Source: Oceanococcus sp964629015 (GTDB lineage Bacteria > Pseudomonadota > Gammaproteobacteria > Nevskiales > Oceanococcaceae). From it: a DNA stretch of 64,000 bases. Numbering within the stretch: position 1 is the stretch's first letter; each line of letters starts with the position of its first letter. Under the pieces are notes generated by a model that did no database searches, had not been told where the DNA came from, and saw only the letters and a program-made list of their open reading frames with translations. The position numbers were made by a program, and so were the translations under genes. Below are positions 24,950 through 33,566 of this stretch, in pieces. The stretch covers positions 1 to 64,000 of the forward strand of contig CAZVMN010000009.1 in NCBI GenBank assembly GCA_964629015.1. Reading direction: 5' to 3'.

Positions 24950-26980
24950 TTACTTTACTTTCATGCCGGGCTTGGCGCCTTCGTCCGGACTGAGGATAAA
25001 CAGGTCTTCGCCGCCTGGGCCGGCAGCCAAAACCATGCCTTCCGACAGGCCGAATTTCATTTTGCGTGGCGCCAGGTTGGCCACCATCACGGTCAGGCGA
25101 CCTTGCAGGTCCTCCGGAGCATAAGCCGACTTGATTCCCGCAAAGACCTGTTTTTCGCCCAGTTCACCCAGATCCAGTGTCAGGCGCAGGAGTTTGTCCG
25201 CGCCGTCGACATGCTCAGCCTTGGCGATGCGTGCGATGCGCAGATCGATTTTGGCGAAATCGTCGATGCTGATGGTGTCAGTCTGCTCGACAGCTGCTGC
25301 TTTGGCCGATTTTTTCGGTTTGGCATCGGGCTTGCTGTCGACCTTGTTGGCGGCTTCTTCATCCAGCATGGCTTGCACGGCTTTGGGGTCTACGCGCTGC
25401 ATCAGTGGCGAAAACGTGTTGATCGGTGCGTCCAGCAGGGGTTCTGCACGCTTGTCCCAGTCCAGCTCGGCATAGCGAAACAGGTCGCTGACCCGCGCCG
25501 CGGTCTGCGGCAGCACCGGCGTCAAATACAGGGTGAGCAAGCGGAACAGGTTCAGTGCGGTGGTGCAGATGGCCTGCAGTTCGGTATCGCTGCCTTCTTG
25601 CTTGGCCAACTTCCAAGGCTCCTTGGTCGCGACGTACTGATTGGCTTTGTCGGCCAGGGCCATGATGCGGCGGATGGCTTGGCTGAATTCGCGCTTCTCA
25701 TAGAGTTCCGCGATTTCGTCGCCGGCAGCGGCAAACTCCTGGAACAGCTCGGGCTGATCCAGGCTGTCACCCAGGCGCCCGTCAAAGCGCTTGCTGATGA
25801 AGCCGGCGGTGCGGCTGGCGATGTTGACGTACTTGCCGATCAGATCCGAGTTCACGCGGGCCTGGAAGTCCTCCAGACTCAGATCGATATCTTCGACGGC
25901 GCTCGACAGCTTGGCGGCGAAGTAATAACGCAGATACTCGGCCGGCAGATGATTGAGGTAGGTGCGCGCCTGAATAAAGGTGCCGCGCGACTTCGACATC
26001 TTGGCCCCGTTCACGGTCAGAAAACCGTGGGCGAACACGCTGGTCGGCGCGCGGAAACCCGCGCCATGCAGCATGGCCGGCCAGAACAGGGTGTGGAAAT
26101 AGGTGATGTCCTTGCCGATGAAGTGATAAACCTCGGCGTCGGAGTCCGCCTTCCAGTACGCGTCGAAATCCAGACCTTCGCGTTTGCACAGGTCGGAGAA
26201 GCTGGCCATGTAGCCGATCGGGGCATCCAGCCAGACATAGAAATACTTGCCCGGCGCGCCGGGAATCTCGAAACCAAAGTAGGGCGCATCGCGGGAAATG
26301 TCCCAGTCCTGCAAGCCGCCATCGAACCACTCGGACAGTTTGCTTTTGACCGCAGCCTGAATCGAGGCGCTGTCCAGCCATTGCTGCAGCCACTCGCCAA
26401 AGTTGCCCAGCTTGAAGAAGAAGTGCTCGGACTCACGCTGCTCGGGTGTGGCGCCGGAGACCGCCGAACGCGGGTTCTTGAGATCGGTCGGTGAGTAGGT
26501 CGCGCTGCACACCTCACAGTTGTCACCGTATTGATCTTCGGCGCCGCAGTTGGGGCATTCGCCACGCACATAGCGATCCGGCAGAAACATGTTCTTGACC
26601 GGGTCGTAGGCCTGCATGATCGTTCGCCGTTCGATATGCCCGGCCTCGCTCAGACGGGTGTAGATCAGGCTCGCGAGTTCGCGGTTTTCATCGCTATGCG
26701 TGGTGTAGAAGTTGTCGAAGCTGATGAAGAAATCGGCATAGTCGCGACGTTGCTCGGCGCCGACCTGCTCCACCAGTTGCTCCGGCGTGAGGCCGCGTTT
26801 TTCGGCCATCAGCATGATCGGTGTGCCGTGCACATCATGGGCACATACGAACCGGCAATCGTGCCCGCGCAGCCGCTGGTAACGCACCCAGATGTCGGTC
26901 TGTGTCGATTCCAGCATGTGCCCGAAATGCAAAGCGGCATTGGCGTAGGGCAGTGCGTGGGTGACGAGGATGCGGCGCAT
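24950..26980 (-). CDS. metG: Methionyl-tRNA synthetase
   Basis: 676 residues from the ATG at 26980 (MRRILVTHALPYANAALHFG); the frame extends eight codons further up but those do not fit the family. The HIGH-type motif is HFGH, the zinc knuckle is CPNCGAEDQYGDNCEVC, and the KMSKS loop is intact (GAKMSKSRGTF). The C-terminal extension after a Lys/Pro-rich linker is the tRNA-binding OB domain (IDLRIARIAKAEHVDGADK) that also dimerises the enzyme. It lies head-on behind the unknown secreted gene and upstream of rnf on the same strand. In many gammaproteobacteria metG faces apbC/mrp directly; here an extra gene intervenes. Confidence 0.98.
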   Translation of the reverse strand: MRRILVTHALPYANAALHFGHMLESTQTDIWVRYQRLRGHDCRFVCAHDVHGTPIMLMAEKRGLTPEQLVEQVGAEQRRDYADFFISFDNFYTTHSDENRELASLIYTRLSEAGHIERRTIMQAYDPVKNMFLPDRYVRGECPNCGAEDQYGDNCEVCSATYSPTDLKNPRSAVSGATPEQRESEHFFFKLGNFGEWLQQWLDSASIQAAVKSKLSEWFDGGLQDWDISRDAPYFGFEIPGAPGKYFYVWLDAPIGYMASFSDLCKREGLDFDAYWKADSDAEVYHFIGKDITYFHTLFWPAMLHGAGFRAPTSVFAHGFLTVNGAKMSKSRGTFIQARTYLNHLPAEYLRYYFAAKLSSAVEDIDLSLEDFQARVNSDLIGKYVNIASRTAGFISKRFDGRLGDSLDQPELFQEFAAAGDEIAELYEKREFSQAIRRIMALADKANQYVATKEPWKLAKQEGSDTELQAICTTALNLFRLLTLYLTPVLPQTAARVSDLFRYAELDWDKRAEPLLDAPINTFSPLMQRVDPKAVQAMLDEEAANKVDSKPDAKPKKSAKAAAVEQTDTISIDDFAKIDLRIARIAKAEHVDGADKLLRLTLDLGELGEKQVFAGIKSAYAPEDLQGRLTVMVANLAPRKMKFGLSEGMVLAAGPGGEDLFILSPDEGAKPGMKVK

Positions 26981-27032
26981 GGCGGAAAAGTCTTGGGAAA
27001 ACACGTTATTTTGCCATACGCCACCGCTGCAA

Positions 27033-27063
27033 ACATAAAGAAACCCGCCGTAGCGGGTTTCTT
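27033..27063 (-). terminator. Terminator hairpin after the secreted protein gene
   Basis: GAAACCCGC (27040-27048) and GCGGGTTTC (27053-27061) form a perfect 9-bp stem with a CGTA loop. Read leftward it is followed by TTTAT. It lies between the stop of the leftward gene at 27085 and the metG start, so it should separate the two transcripts. Confidence 0.8.
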
Positions 27064-27084
27064 ATCACTGCAAGATTCAGCGAG

Positions 27085-29151
27085 CTAACACAGGTACAGA
27101 CCCGAAACGTCGATGGTGATACCGATCACCGTCACATCAAGGTAGGTGCCGGAGCCGCAGGAAATACTGCCGGACTTGCTGGGAATAAAGTTGTTCCAGC
27201 TGACGTAACGATTGTTGGTCTTGAAGCCGGAACCGAAGAACCCGTTGACGTTGAAGTCCGAGGAACGGCTGCGGAAGCCACCGCTCAGGTTGGTGTTGTC
27301 GGTGTCCAACCAGATGCTGCCTTTGGAGCCGGTAATACAGCCGAAGATGCTGCAGTTCTCGCTGATATTGATGGCCAGATCGAGGTGGCGGATGTTGAGG
27401 TGGGTCAAGCGCAGTTCGTTGCCGCAACTGACGGTGTCACAGTCTCTGAGATTGAGATTCACCGGTTGGCTGGTGATGACGCGGAACGACCCGGTGTTGG
27501 CCGCTTTGCCTGATGTTGTGCAAGCGGTGCCACCCGCGGCACAGATGTCGATGCTGCTGGCCACCGGTGCGGCGGACGCGGTCATCTCGTGACGGTCGCC
27601 CGTGTTGGTGGCGAAACTCAGGCTGCTGGCTGCGTCATCCGCACGATAGCGGATGCGCTGGGCGCCGCCACTTTCGTCGATGGAGATTTCGGTGTGACGC
27701 TGAATGCTGCTCAACTGCGCGATGGTGTAGGTTTCCTTGGCCGTCGCCGAGGGCCGTTCCCGCAATTCAACACGCAATGGATTGCCTGCGACGGAGTCCA
27801 GAGCCAGAGCCAGCGGCGCTTGTTGTGCGGTGACACGCTTGAGCCCGCTGATGCGTGCAGTCAGCACCGACGTACCCGGCACCTCCAGCAACGTAACGCC
27901 ATCCATACCGGCTGGCACGCGCACATCCGGGCCATTGGTCAGCAGCGCTTCGATGCGGCCCAGATTGTCGTCGCCCAGGTCCAGATCAAAGTCGCCAGAA
28001 CTGCCAAAGCTCAGGCTCATCTCGGTCGGGACTTGAGCCAGCTCCAGATCAACTTGGCTGGTATTGCCGAACAGTCCTCCCACGCCATCGGCAGTGATGT
28101 GAATCAAGTCGACATCGCTGTTGCCGCTGTAGGTGAGCACGCGATCTGTGGCGTCTTCGGCGAAGCTCAGGCTGAGGTTTTTGGGCAATTGTTCGATCAA
28201 TGCGGTCACCACCTGCGCTGGCTGCGCGCTGTGGTTCACGAACAGGATGTCCGCCGTGCTGCGGCGGGATGCGCCCAGTTCAACACTGATTTGATCGCCC
28301 AGCGCCACGTTCACATTGGCTTGGCCGGGCACTGGAGCCAGGTTCATGGCCAACTCCTGGGCCGGTTCGCGCTGTCCATTGTTGGCGCGGCTGAATTGGC
28401 CTGCGAGCAGCGTCAGGTTGTTGCCCGGACTCTGGGTCGTCAGGTTGACGCCGATCTGTGAACTGTCCAAAGCTCCGGTCAAATTGACGGCTGCAGAGAA
28501 CCGCTCCGGTGCGCGGCTGCTGCTGGCGTCATAACCCAGCGCGAACAAGGCGTCGGATTCCGCGCGGGGATCGTCGATCACGGCCTCAATCTTGAGCGGC
28601 AGCGCTGCGTTACCGAGGACCCCGCCGAGCAAGCCGCGTAAGCCCAGTCGCGCGCCGAGGCGGTCGACTGTCATGGTCACCTGGTTGGTTCCGGAGATGG
28701 ACAGCGTGGCAGTGATGTCGGGCACGCCGTTGCCATCAACATCGATCGGTGTCGGCAAGTTGAGCAGCGCATTGGTGCTGCCGCGCTGGCCGTTCATCTC
28801 GTATTCCCAAGTGTAGCTTAAAGCGCTGGGGAGTAAGGCCAGAAGGTCGAGCAGGTCATTGACGCCGCCTAGCCCCAAGGGGTCGAGCAGGTCGCCGACA
28901 GGATCATCTTCGGCCGCGGTTGATGCATCGCCAAGGAACGGCTCCAGCAAGCCGGAAAAATTGACTTGCCCGAGTAAGCCACTGAGTTGCTCGGTGAGCT
29001 GGGCCTGCTGGCTGCCGGTGAGCGAGGAAAACGCCTGCTGTGCATCTTCGGGTGTGGATACATAGGTGGTCTGGCTGGCGCTCAGGGCGCTGGCCGCAGC
29101 CACCGTCAACACGCCTGCGGTCAGGCGCAAGAAGCGAGGTGATGCGTTCAT
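27085..29151 (-). CDS. Large secreted beta-rich protein of unknown function
   Basis: 688 residues from the ATG at 29151, chosen because GGGAG lies about seven bases upstream and a signal peptide follows at once (FLRLTAGVLTVAAASALSA). An alternative ATG four codons earlier is possible. After a helical N-terminal part rich in Leu/Gly (QAQLTEQLSGLLGQVNFSG), the bulk is Asn/Ser/Thr/Asp-rich beta-type sequence, including a calcium-loop-like DVDGNGVPDIT. About ten cysteines are crowded in the last 160 residues (ICAAGGTACTTSG, CDTVSCGNE, CSIFGCITGS, SCGSG, and the terminal LYLC), which suggests a disulphide-bonded domain. I do not recognise a family. It lies between metG and apbC and ends at a good terminator. 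Confidence 0.75.
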   Translation of the reverse strand: MNASPRFLRLTAGVLTVAAASALSASQTTYVSTPEDAQQAFSSLTGSQQAQLTEQLSGLLGQVNFSGLLEPFLGDASTAAEDDPVGDLLDPLGLGGVNDLLDLLALLPSALSYTWEYEMNGQRGSTNALLNLPTPIDVDGNGVPDITATLSISGTNQVTMTVDRLGARLGLRGLLGGVLGNAALPLKIEAVIDDPRAESDALFALGYDASSSRAPERFSAAVNLTGALDSSQIGVNLTTQSPGNNLTLLAGQFSRANNGQREPAQELAMNLAPVPGQANVNVALGDQISVELGASRRSTADILFVNHSAQPAQVVTALIEQLPKNLSLSFAEDATDRVLTYSGNSDVDLIHITADGVGGLFGNTSQVDLELAQVPTEMSLSFGSSGDFDLDLGDDNLGRIEALLTNGPDVRVPAGMDGVTLLEVPGTSVLTARISGLKRVTAQQAPLALALDSVAGNPLRVELRERPSATAKETYTIAQLSSIQRHTEISIDESGGAQRIRYRADDAASSLSFATNTGDRHEMTASAAPVASSIDICAAGGTACTTSGKAANTGSFRVITSQPVNLNLRDCDTVSCGNELRLTHLNIRHLDLAINISENCSIFGCITGSKGSIWLDTDNTNLSGGFRSRSSDFNVNGFFGSGFKTNNRYVSWNNFIPSKSGSISCGSGTYLDVTVIGITIDVSGLYLC

Positions 29152-29342
29152 GTTGTCTCCCATGGGGCAAGCAGACCTTCTTGTACGTCTTCTGCGTGAC
29201 GCTTTTGGGTCATGTCTCGCCCGGTAAGCCCCCAAGCGCTTGATACTAACAGGGTCAGCGAGATGCGTGCGCGGGTGGTCCGGGTGGCTGTTAAGATGCG
29301 CATCCTTTGAAGCCTTATGGGGCTTGGCCCCGAGGATGTGCC

Positions 29343-30410
29343 GTGCTGGATCGTGCTGCGATCGAACAATCCTTGCGAACATTTTCCGATGCGGTGATCG
29401 AGACGGATCTGCTCGACTACGTCACCGACATCGCTTTTGACGCCCAATCCTTGAGCGTGAGCATTCGGCTGCCATTCCCGGCGCGCCGCTATGCGGCCAT
29501 TTTGCGGACTGCGCTGGCCGAGCATTTGAGTGTGCTCATCGGCGAGCGCACTTTGCGTCTGCAGATCGATTGGCGGGTTGAGCCGCAACCCGTTCAGGGC
29601 AGCCTCAAACCGTTGCCGGGGATTCGCAACATCATCGCGGTGGCATCCGGCAAGGGCGGCGTGGGCAAATCCACGGTGTCGGCCAATCTGGCTATCGCCC
29701 TGGCGGCCGAGGGCGCCAGCGTGGGCATGCTGGATGCCGACATCTATGGCCCCAGCCAGCCGCGCATGTTGGGTGTGCCAAACGCCAAGCCTGAGGTGCT
29801 GGAACAGAAAATGATGCTGCCGGTGGCCGCGCATGGTGTGGCGCTGATGTCGATCGGGCTGCTGGTCGACGAAGAGCAGCCGACCATCTGGCGCGGACCA
29901 ATGGTGACCCAGGCCCTGCATCAACTGCTCAGCGAGACGCGTTGGCCGGAACTGGATTATCTGATCATCGATATGCCGCCGGGCACCGGTGATACCCAAC
30001 TCTCTTTGGCCCAGCGCATTCCGGTCAGCGGCGCGGTGATTGTGACCACACCGCAGGACATTGCCCTGCTGGACGCGCGCAAAGGTCTCAAGATGTTTGA
30101 GAAGGTCGGCGTCACGGTGCTGGGCATTGTCGAGAACATGAGCACGCACATCTGCTCAAACTGTGGTCACGAAGACCCCATTTTCGGCAGTGGCGGCGGC
30201 CAGGCCATGGCGACCCAGTACAATGTGCCGCTGCTCGGGCAGTTGCCGTTGGCTGCTGGCATACGCCTGCAAGCCGACAGTGGCGCGCCGACCGTTGCCG
30301 CGGAACCGGACAGTGCGCTTGCAGCCGGCTATTTCCTGGTTGCGCGGCGGACCGCTTTGGCCCTGAGTCGTGGCGGCGCGGCAGAGTTTCCTGACATCGT
30401 TGTTGAATAA
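29343..30410 (+). CDS. apbC: Iron-sulfur cluster carrier ApbC/Mrp (NBP35 family ATPase)
   Basis: 355 residues from a GTG at 29343, preceded by GAGG; an ATG at 29307 would add 12 residues that look unlike the family. The N-terminus is a MIP18 (DUF59) domain, followed by the deviant P-loop VASGKGGVGKSTVSANLA. Later come LDADIYGPSQPRML, IIDMPPGTGDTQLS and the Fe-S-binding CSNCG motif. ApbC moves 4Fe-4S clusters to apoproteins in the cytoplasm and uses ATP. It is divergent from the unknown secreted gene, and dcd follows 17 bases later. Confidence 0.95.
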   Translation: MLDRAAIEQSLRTFSDAVIETDLLDYVTDIAFDAQSLSVSIRLPFPARRYAAILRTALAEHLSVLIGERTLRLQIDWRVEPQPVQGSLKPLPGIRNIIAVASGKGGVGKSTVSANLAIALAAEGASVGMLDADIYGPSQPRMLGVPNAKPEVLEQKMMLPVAAHGVALMSIGLLVDEEQPTIWRGPMVTQALHQLLSETRWPELDYLIIDMPPGTGDTQLSLAQRIPVSGAVIVTTPQDIALLDARKGLKMFEKVGVTVLGIVENMSTHICSNCGHEDPIFGSGGGQAMATQYNVPLLGQLPLAAGIRLQADSGAPTVAAEPDSALAAGYFLVARRTALALSRGGAAEFPDIVVE

Positions 30411-30427
30411 CCATTGCGGATACAAGC

Positions 30428-30994
30428 ATGAGTATCAAATCGGATCGCTGGATCAAGCGCATGGCCGAATCACACGGCATGATCGAACCTTTCGAGGGGG
30501 GGCAGATGCGCCAGCGGGAAAGTGGCCCCATCGTGTCTTATGGGGTGTCGAGCTACGGCTACGACGTGCGTTGCGCGGATGAATTCAAGATCTTCACCAA
30601 CATCAATTCTGCGGTGGTCGATCCCAAGGCCTTCTCCGAAGACAGCTTCGTCGACTTTAAAGGCGATGTCTGCATCATCCCGCCCAACTCGTTCGCGCTG
30701 GCGCGCACGGTGGAGTACTTCCGTATCCCGCGCAGTGTGTTGACGATCTGCCTGGGTAAAAGCACGTATGCGCGCTGCGGGATTATCGTCAATGTCACGC
30801 CGCTGGAGCCCGAATGGGAGGGTCATGTGACTTTGGAGTTCTCCAATACCACGCCGCTGCCGGCAAAAATTTACGCCAACGAAGGTGTTGCACAGATGCT
30901 GTTTCTGGAATCTGACGAGATTTGCGAAACCTCGTACATGGACCGCAAGGGCAAATATCAGGGGCAGCGTGGTGTCACGCTGCCACGCGCATGA
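30428..30994 (+). CDS. dcd: dCTP deaminase
   Basis: 188 residues, standard for the homotrimeric enzyme that converts dCTP to dUTP. The signature GKSTYARCGI and the catalytic-site stretch TPLEPEWEGHVTLEFSN (with the catalytic Glu) are intact, and the C-terminal lid (KYQGQRGVTLP) closes over the nucleotide. It is in the apbC-dcd order seen in other gammaproteobacteria and overlaps the copper chaperone gene by four bases. Confidence 0.97.
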   Translation: MSIKSDRWIKRMAESHGMIEPFEGGQMRQRESGPIVSYGVSSYGYDVRCADEFKIFTNINSAVVDPKAFSEDSFVDFKGDVCIIPPNSFALARTVEYFRIPRSVLTICLGKSTYARCGIIVNVTPLEPEWEGHVTLEFSNTTPLPAKIYANEGVAQMLFLESDEICETSYMDRKGKYQGQRGVTLPRA

Positions 30995-31476
30995 ACACGC
31001 TGCTGAAGCCGCTGCTCGCGGCGCTGTTCATGGGCATGATTTCGGGCTGTGGTTCGTCCGCGCCAACGCCGGCGAGCCAAGCTGAAGCGGTCAGCGTGCA
31101 GGATGCGTGGATACGCGAAACGCCGCCGGGCGCCAAAGTCACCGCAGGCTATATGGTGCTGAGCAATGCCTCGGAGCAGCCAGCCCGGCTGGTCGGCGCT
31201 GAGCTGGCCGAAGCAGAGCGCGCGGAGATCCACACCATGTTCATGCAGGACGGCATGATGCGCATGCGTCAGCTGGACAATGGCCTGGTGATCCCGGCCG
31301 ATGGCCAAGCCGCGCTCAAGGTTGGCGGCGATCACCTGATGCTGATGGGCTTGAGCACCGCGTTGGCCAGCGGTGCGCAGGTCTCACTGCAATTGCAGTT
31401 CGCCGATGGGTCGAGCAAAACCCTGGATGTACCGGTCAAGCCGGCGATGGGCGCGGACAACCACGCCCACCATTAA
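30991..31476 (+). CDS. PCu(A)C-type periplasmic copper chaperone lipoprotein
   Basis: 161 residues from the ATG at 30991, which overlaps the dcd stop. A lipoprotein signal ends in the lipobox ISGC, so the mature protein is membrane-anchored. The copper site pattern is HTM-FMQDGMMRMR ... GGDHLMLMGL, the H/M arrangement of the PCu(A)C family, and the C-terminus adds DNHAHH, which could also bind metal. Members deliver Cu(I) to cytochrome oxidase. No cox genes are adjacent, so the target here is open. An upstream in-frame start within dcd is unlikely. Confidence 0.9.
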   Translation: MNTLLKPLLAALFMGMISGCGSSAPTPASQAEAVSVQDAWIRETPPGAKVTAGYMVLSNASEQPARLVGAELAEAERAEIHTMFMQDGMMRMRQLDNGLVIPADGQAALKVGGDHLMLMGLSTALASGAQVSLQLQFADGSSKTLDVPVKPAMGADNHAHH

Positions 31477-31495
31477 AGCGCCTCTGCGAGGCGCT
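31477..31495. terminator. Short GC-rich hairpin between convergent genes
   Basis: AGCGCCTC (31477-31484) and GAGGCGCT (31488-31495) form a perfect 8-bp stem with a 3-base loop. It begins just after the copper chaperone stop, before the convergent SDR stop at 31515. The rightward side has no T-run; leftward it is followed by TTTAA, so it may work as a weak terminator for the SDR gene. Confidence 0.5.
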
Positions 31496-31514
31496 CTGGC
31501 TCCACACGGTGGAC

Positions 31515-32360
31515 TCAGTTGCGCAGTCGGCGCCCGAGTTTGAAGGCACCGGTCAGCAGCGTCTGGTAGTTGGCCGGCAGGCTGCGTTGGAACGAGTCGA
31601 TGGCGCGTGCATCCAACCCAATCAGGATGCGCCGGGCATTTTTCCGAACCCCTTTGAGGATCGTGGTGGCGGCCTGGTCGGCGGTGGTGGAGAACAGCTT
31701 CTCGAATTGGGCGGTGCTCTTCTCGCCATCGACGCCAGTGAGATCCTTCATGCTCGCGTTGATGCGGGCTGAACGTGCAATGTTGGTTTTGATCCCGCCC
31801 GGATGGACACAGCTGGCAGAGACGCCTTTACCGGACAGGTCCAGTTCCTGGCGCAGCGACTCGGTGAAGCCGCGCACCGCAAACTTGCTGGCGTTGTAGC
31901 CGCTCTGAGTCGGTTGTGAGAACAAGCCGAACACGCTGGAAATGTTCACCACATGACCATCACCGCTGGCTTGCAGGTGCGGCAGGAAAGCTTTGGTGCC
32001 GTAAACCACGCCCCAGAAGTTGATGTTCATGATCCATTCGTAATCCTCAATCGAGGTGCCGGCAACGCTGCCGGCCAAGGCCACACCGGCATTGTTGAAG
32101 ATCAAATTGACCTTGCCATGGTCGGCAACGACCTGATCGGCCCAGGCGTAGACCGCGGCCTGGTCCGCGACATCCAGGCGTTGTTGCGTGACTTTGACGC
32201 CTTTGTCAGACAGCAGCGCGGCGGTTTCCGCCAGGCCGGCTTCGTTGACATCGGAAATGGCGACCGCGCAGCCCGCGTCCGCCAGTTGCAGGGCCAGCGC
32301 GCGTCCAATGCCGGATCCGGCACCGGTGATCGCGGCGACCTTGTTGGTGAAATCTTTCAT
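31515..32360 (-). CDS. Short-chain dehydrogenase/reductase
   Basis: 281 residues from the ATG at 32360 (MKDFTNKVAAITGAG). Classical SDR motifs are TGAGSGIGRAL for the NAD(P) fold, the NNAG turn (IFNNAGVALAG), the catalytic serine near VVNISSVFGLF, and YNASK for the Tyr-Lys pair. An Asp at the end of beta-2 (AISDVNEAG) hints at NAD over NADP. The extension after residue about 230 (RRILIGLDARAIDSFQRSLP) resembles SDRs in lipid or aldehyde metabolism. Its substrate is unknown. It shares orientation with the metal-dependent hydrolase gene upstream, but a terminator separates them. Confidence 0.9.
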   Translation of the reverse strand: MKDFTNKVAAITGAGSGIGRALALQLADAGCAVAISDVNEAGLAETAALLSDKGVKVTQQRLDVADQAAVYAWADQVVADHGKVNLIFNNAGVALAGSVAGTSIEDYEWIMNINFWGVVYGTKAFLPHLQASGDGHVVNISSVFGLFSQPTQSGYNASKFAVRGFTESLRQELDLSGKGVSASCVHPGGIKTNIARSARINASMKDLTGVDGEKSTAQFEKLFSTTADQAATTILKGVRKNARRILIGLDARAIDSFQRSLPANYQTLLTGAFKLGRRLRN

Positions 32361-32435
32361 GCGGTGTTCTCGTTGGATACAGGCGCCGCAGGGCGCCACA
32401 GATCAACGCCGATATGTCGGCGGAGCGGCATTATG

Positions 32436-32470
32436 AAATAAAAAAGGCGCCGTCGTGGAGACGGCGCCTT
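32436..32470 (-). terminator. Strong terminator of the metal-dependent hydrolase gene
   Basis: AAGGCGCCGTC (32444-32454) and GACGGCGCCTT (32460-32470) form a perfect 11-bp stem with a 5-base loop. Read leftward it is followed by TTTTTTAT, a classical Rho-independent terminator, 23 bases after the hydrolase stop. Confidence 0.92.
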
Positions 32471-32492
32471 GGGCGTCCTCAAAGGGGGGAGA

Positions 32493-33380
32493 TCAGGACG
32501 CCTTTTGCACGGAGGCTGGGAAGTCCTCGAGCAATTTCAGGAACTGACGGTTGTCGTGGTCCCAGGGATGAAAGTTGGGGCGAAAATAGTCAGCCCAAGG
32601 CTTGGCCATTTTGCGGAAGTAACCCACTTGGCCGAGCGTCACGTTGAAAAAGCCCTTCCAGCCCTTAAGGTTGGTCAGCTCGCCCTCTTTACGCAGGGTG
32701 CGCAGATGGTAATAACCCACGACGCTCCACAGAATCGCGGACGCGGTGAGCAGGCCACTGGCGCGCTGGGCGTAGGCCAGCGGACCTTTACCCATAACCT
32801 TTTCCCAGACGTCATACGCCACGGCTTTGTGCTCAGTCTCTTCCAGCGCATGCCAGGTCCAGACGTTGGCGAAGGCCGGCTCCGCATCCGCCAGGATTTC
32901 CGGTGACCGCAGCAGGCCATCTGCCATGATCGCGGTGAAATGTTCCAGCGCAATAGTGGCGGACAGTTGATATGACTTGGGCGCGTATTTTTGCAGGTTG
33001 CCGAGCAGCCATTTGACGAAGCGTTCCTGTTGCTCGGCGTCCTCGACTGCCGCAAACACCGCATCGTTGTAGTCCTCATGCTCGCGCCCGTGCATGGCTT
33101 CCTGGCCGATGAAGGCGGTCACGGCTTTGGCCAGATCCTCGTCAGTGATCTGGTCACGGTAGTTGCGTACGGCCTTGATGAAGAAGCGTTCGCCGACCGG
33201 GAACAGGATTGACAGAGTATTCATGAAATGCGTGACATGACTGCCGTGCGCATTCCAACTCTTGATCTTGTCTGCCGGCAGATTGAATTCGATGTCGCGC
33301 CGCGTTGGCAGGACCTCAGCGCGGGGCTGAGCGGTCTTGCGCGCTTTGCGCGAGGTCGTGGATGTGGTTTCCGTTTGCAT
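32493..33380 (-). CDS. Metal-dependent hydrolase (PF10118 type)
   Basis: 295 residues from the ATG at 33380 (MQTETTS), preceded by GAGAGGT. Family-type features are RRDIEFNLP near the N-terminus, the helical core with AFIGQEAMHGREHEDYND, and HALEETEHKAVAYDVWE; the E/H pairs resemble a di-iron or zinc helical-bundle site. No signal peptide is seen; some hydrophobicity near residue 230 (ASAILWSVVGYYH) suggests membrane contact. The biochemical substrate of this family is not settled. It is a single-gene unit with its own promoter, a palindromic operator and a terminator. Confidence 0.85.
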   Translation of the reverse strand: MQTETTSTTSRKARKTAQPRAEVLPTRRDIEFNLPADKIKSWNAHGSHVTHFMNTLSILFPVGERFFIKAVRNYRDQITDEDLAKAVTAFIGQEAMHGREHEDYNDAVFAAVEDAEQQERFVKWLLGNLQKYAPKSYQLSATIALEHFTAIMADGLLRSPEILADAEPAFANVWTWHALEETEHKAVAYDVWEKVMGKGPLAYAQRASGLLTASAILWSVVGYYHLRTLRKEGELTNLKGWKGFFNVTLGQVGYFRKMAKPWADYFRPNFHPWDHDNRQFLKLLEDFPASVQKAS

Positions 33381-33410
33381 TACCGCACCTCTCATTAGCA
33401 CAGTCATAAT

Positions 33411-33452
33411 TGTTACAGCGATCAATGTAACAGTTGATGTTGCAGTGCGCAA
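33411..33452 (-). promoter_or_regulatory. Promoter with a palindromic operator for the hydrolase gene
   Basis: TGTTACA (33411-33417) and TGTAACA (33426-33432) form a perfect inverted repeat with an 8-base centre. On the minus strand a -35-like TTGCGC (33452-33447) and a -10-like TACATT (33429-33424) with 17-base spacing place the -10 inside the right half-site. Such geometry suits repression by a TetR- or GntR-type dimer. No regulator gene is adjacent. Confidence 0.65.
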
Positions 33453-33566
33453 ACTTTTTTAACTATTGGCTTTTATATCAATGCATTAAGGGTTTTATAG
33501 CTGTGATGCGCCGCCGTCCGGAAAGGCTGGAATAACTGGGTTTACCGTCGCAACGGCAGTGGACGC

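Noticed and set aside
24824..26494. A 556-codon open frame on the plus strand opposite metG
   Set aside because: It lies antisense to a fully intact metG. Its translation is low complexity in Gln/Gly/Asp and has no recognisable domain, typical of the shadow frame of a GC-rich gene.
27589..28461. A 290-codon plus-strand frame within the unknown secreted protein gene
   Set aside because: It is antisense to a gene with a signal peptide, ribosome site and terminator. The antisense product has no motif.
29293..29308. GATGCGCATC palindrome upstream of apbC as a regulator site
   Set aside because: It is a short 10-base palindrome next to a possible -10 (TAAGAT), with no second copy or promoter pair to support a function.
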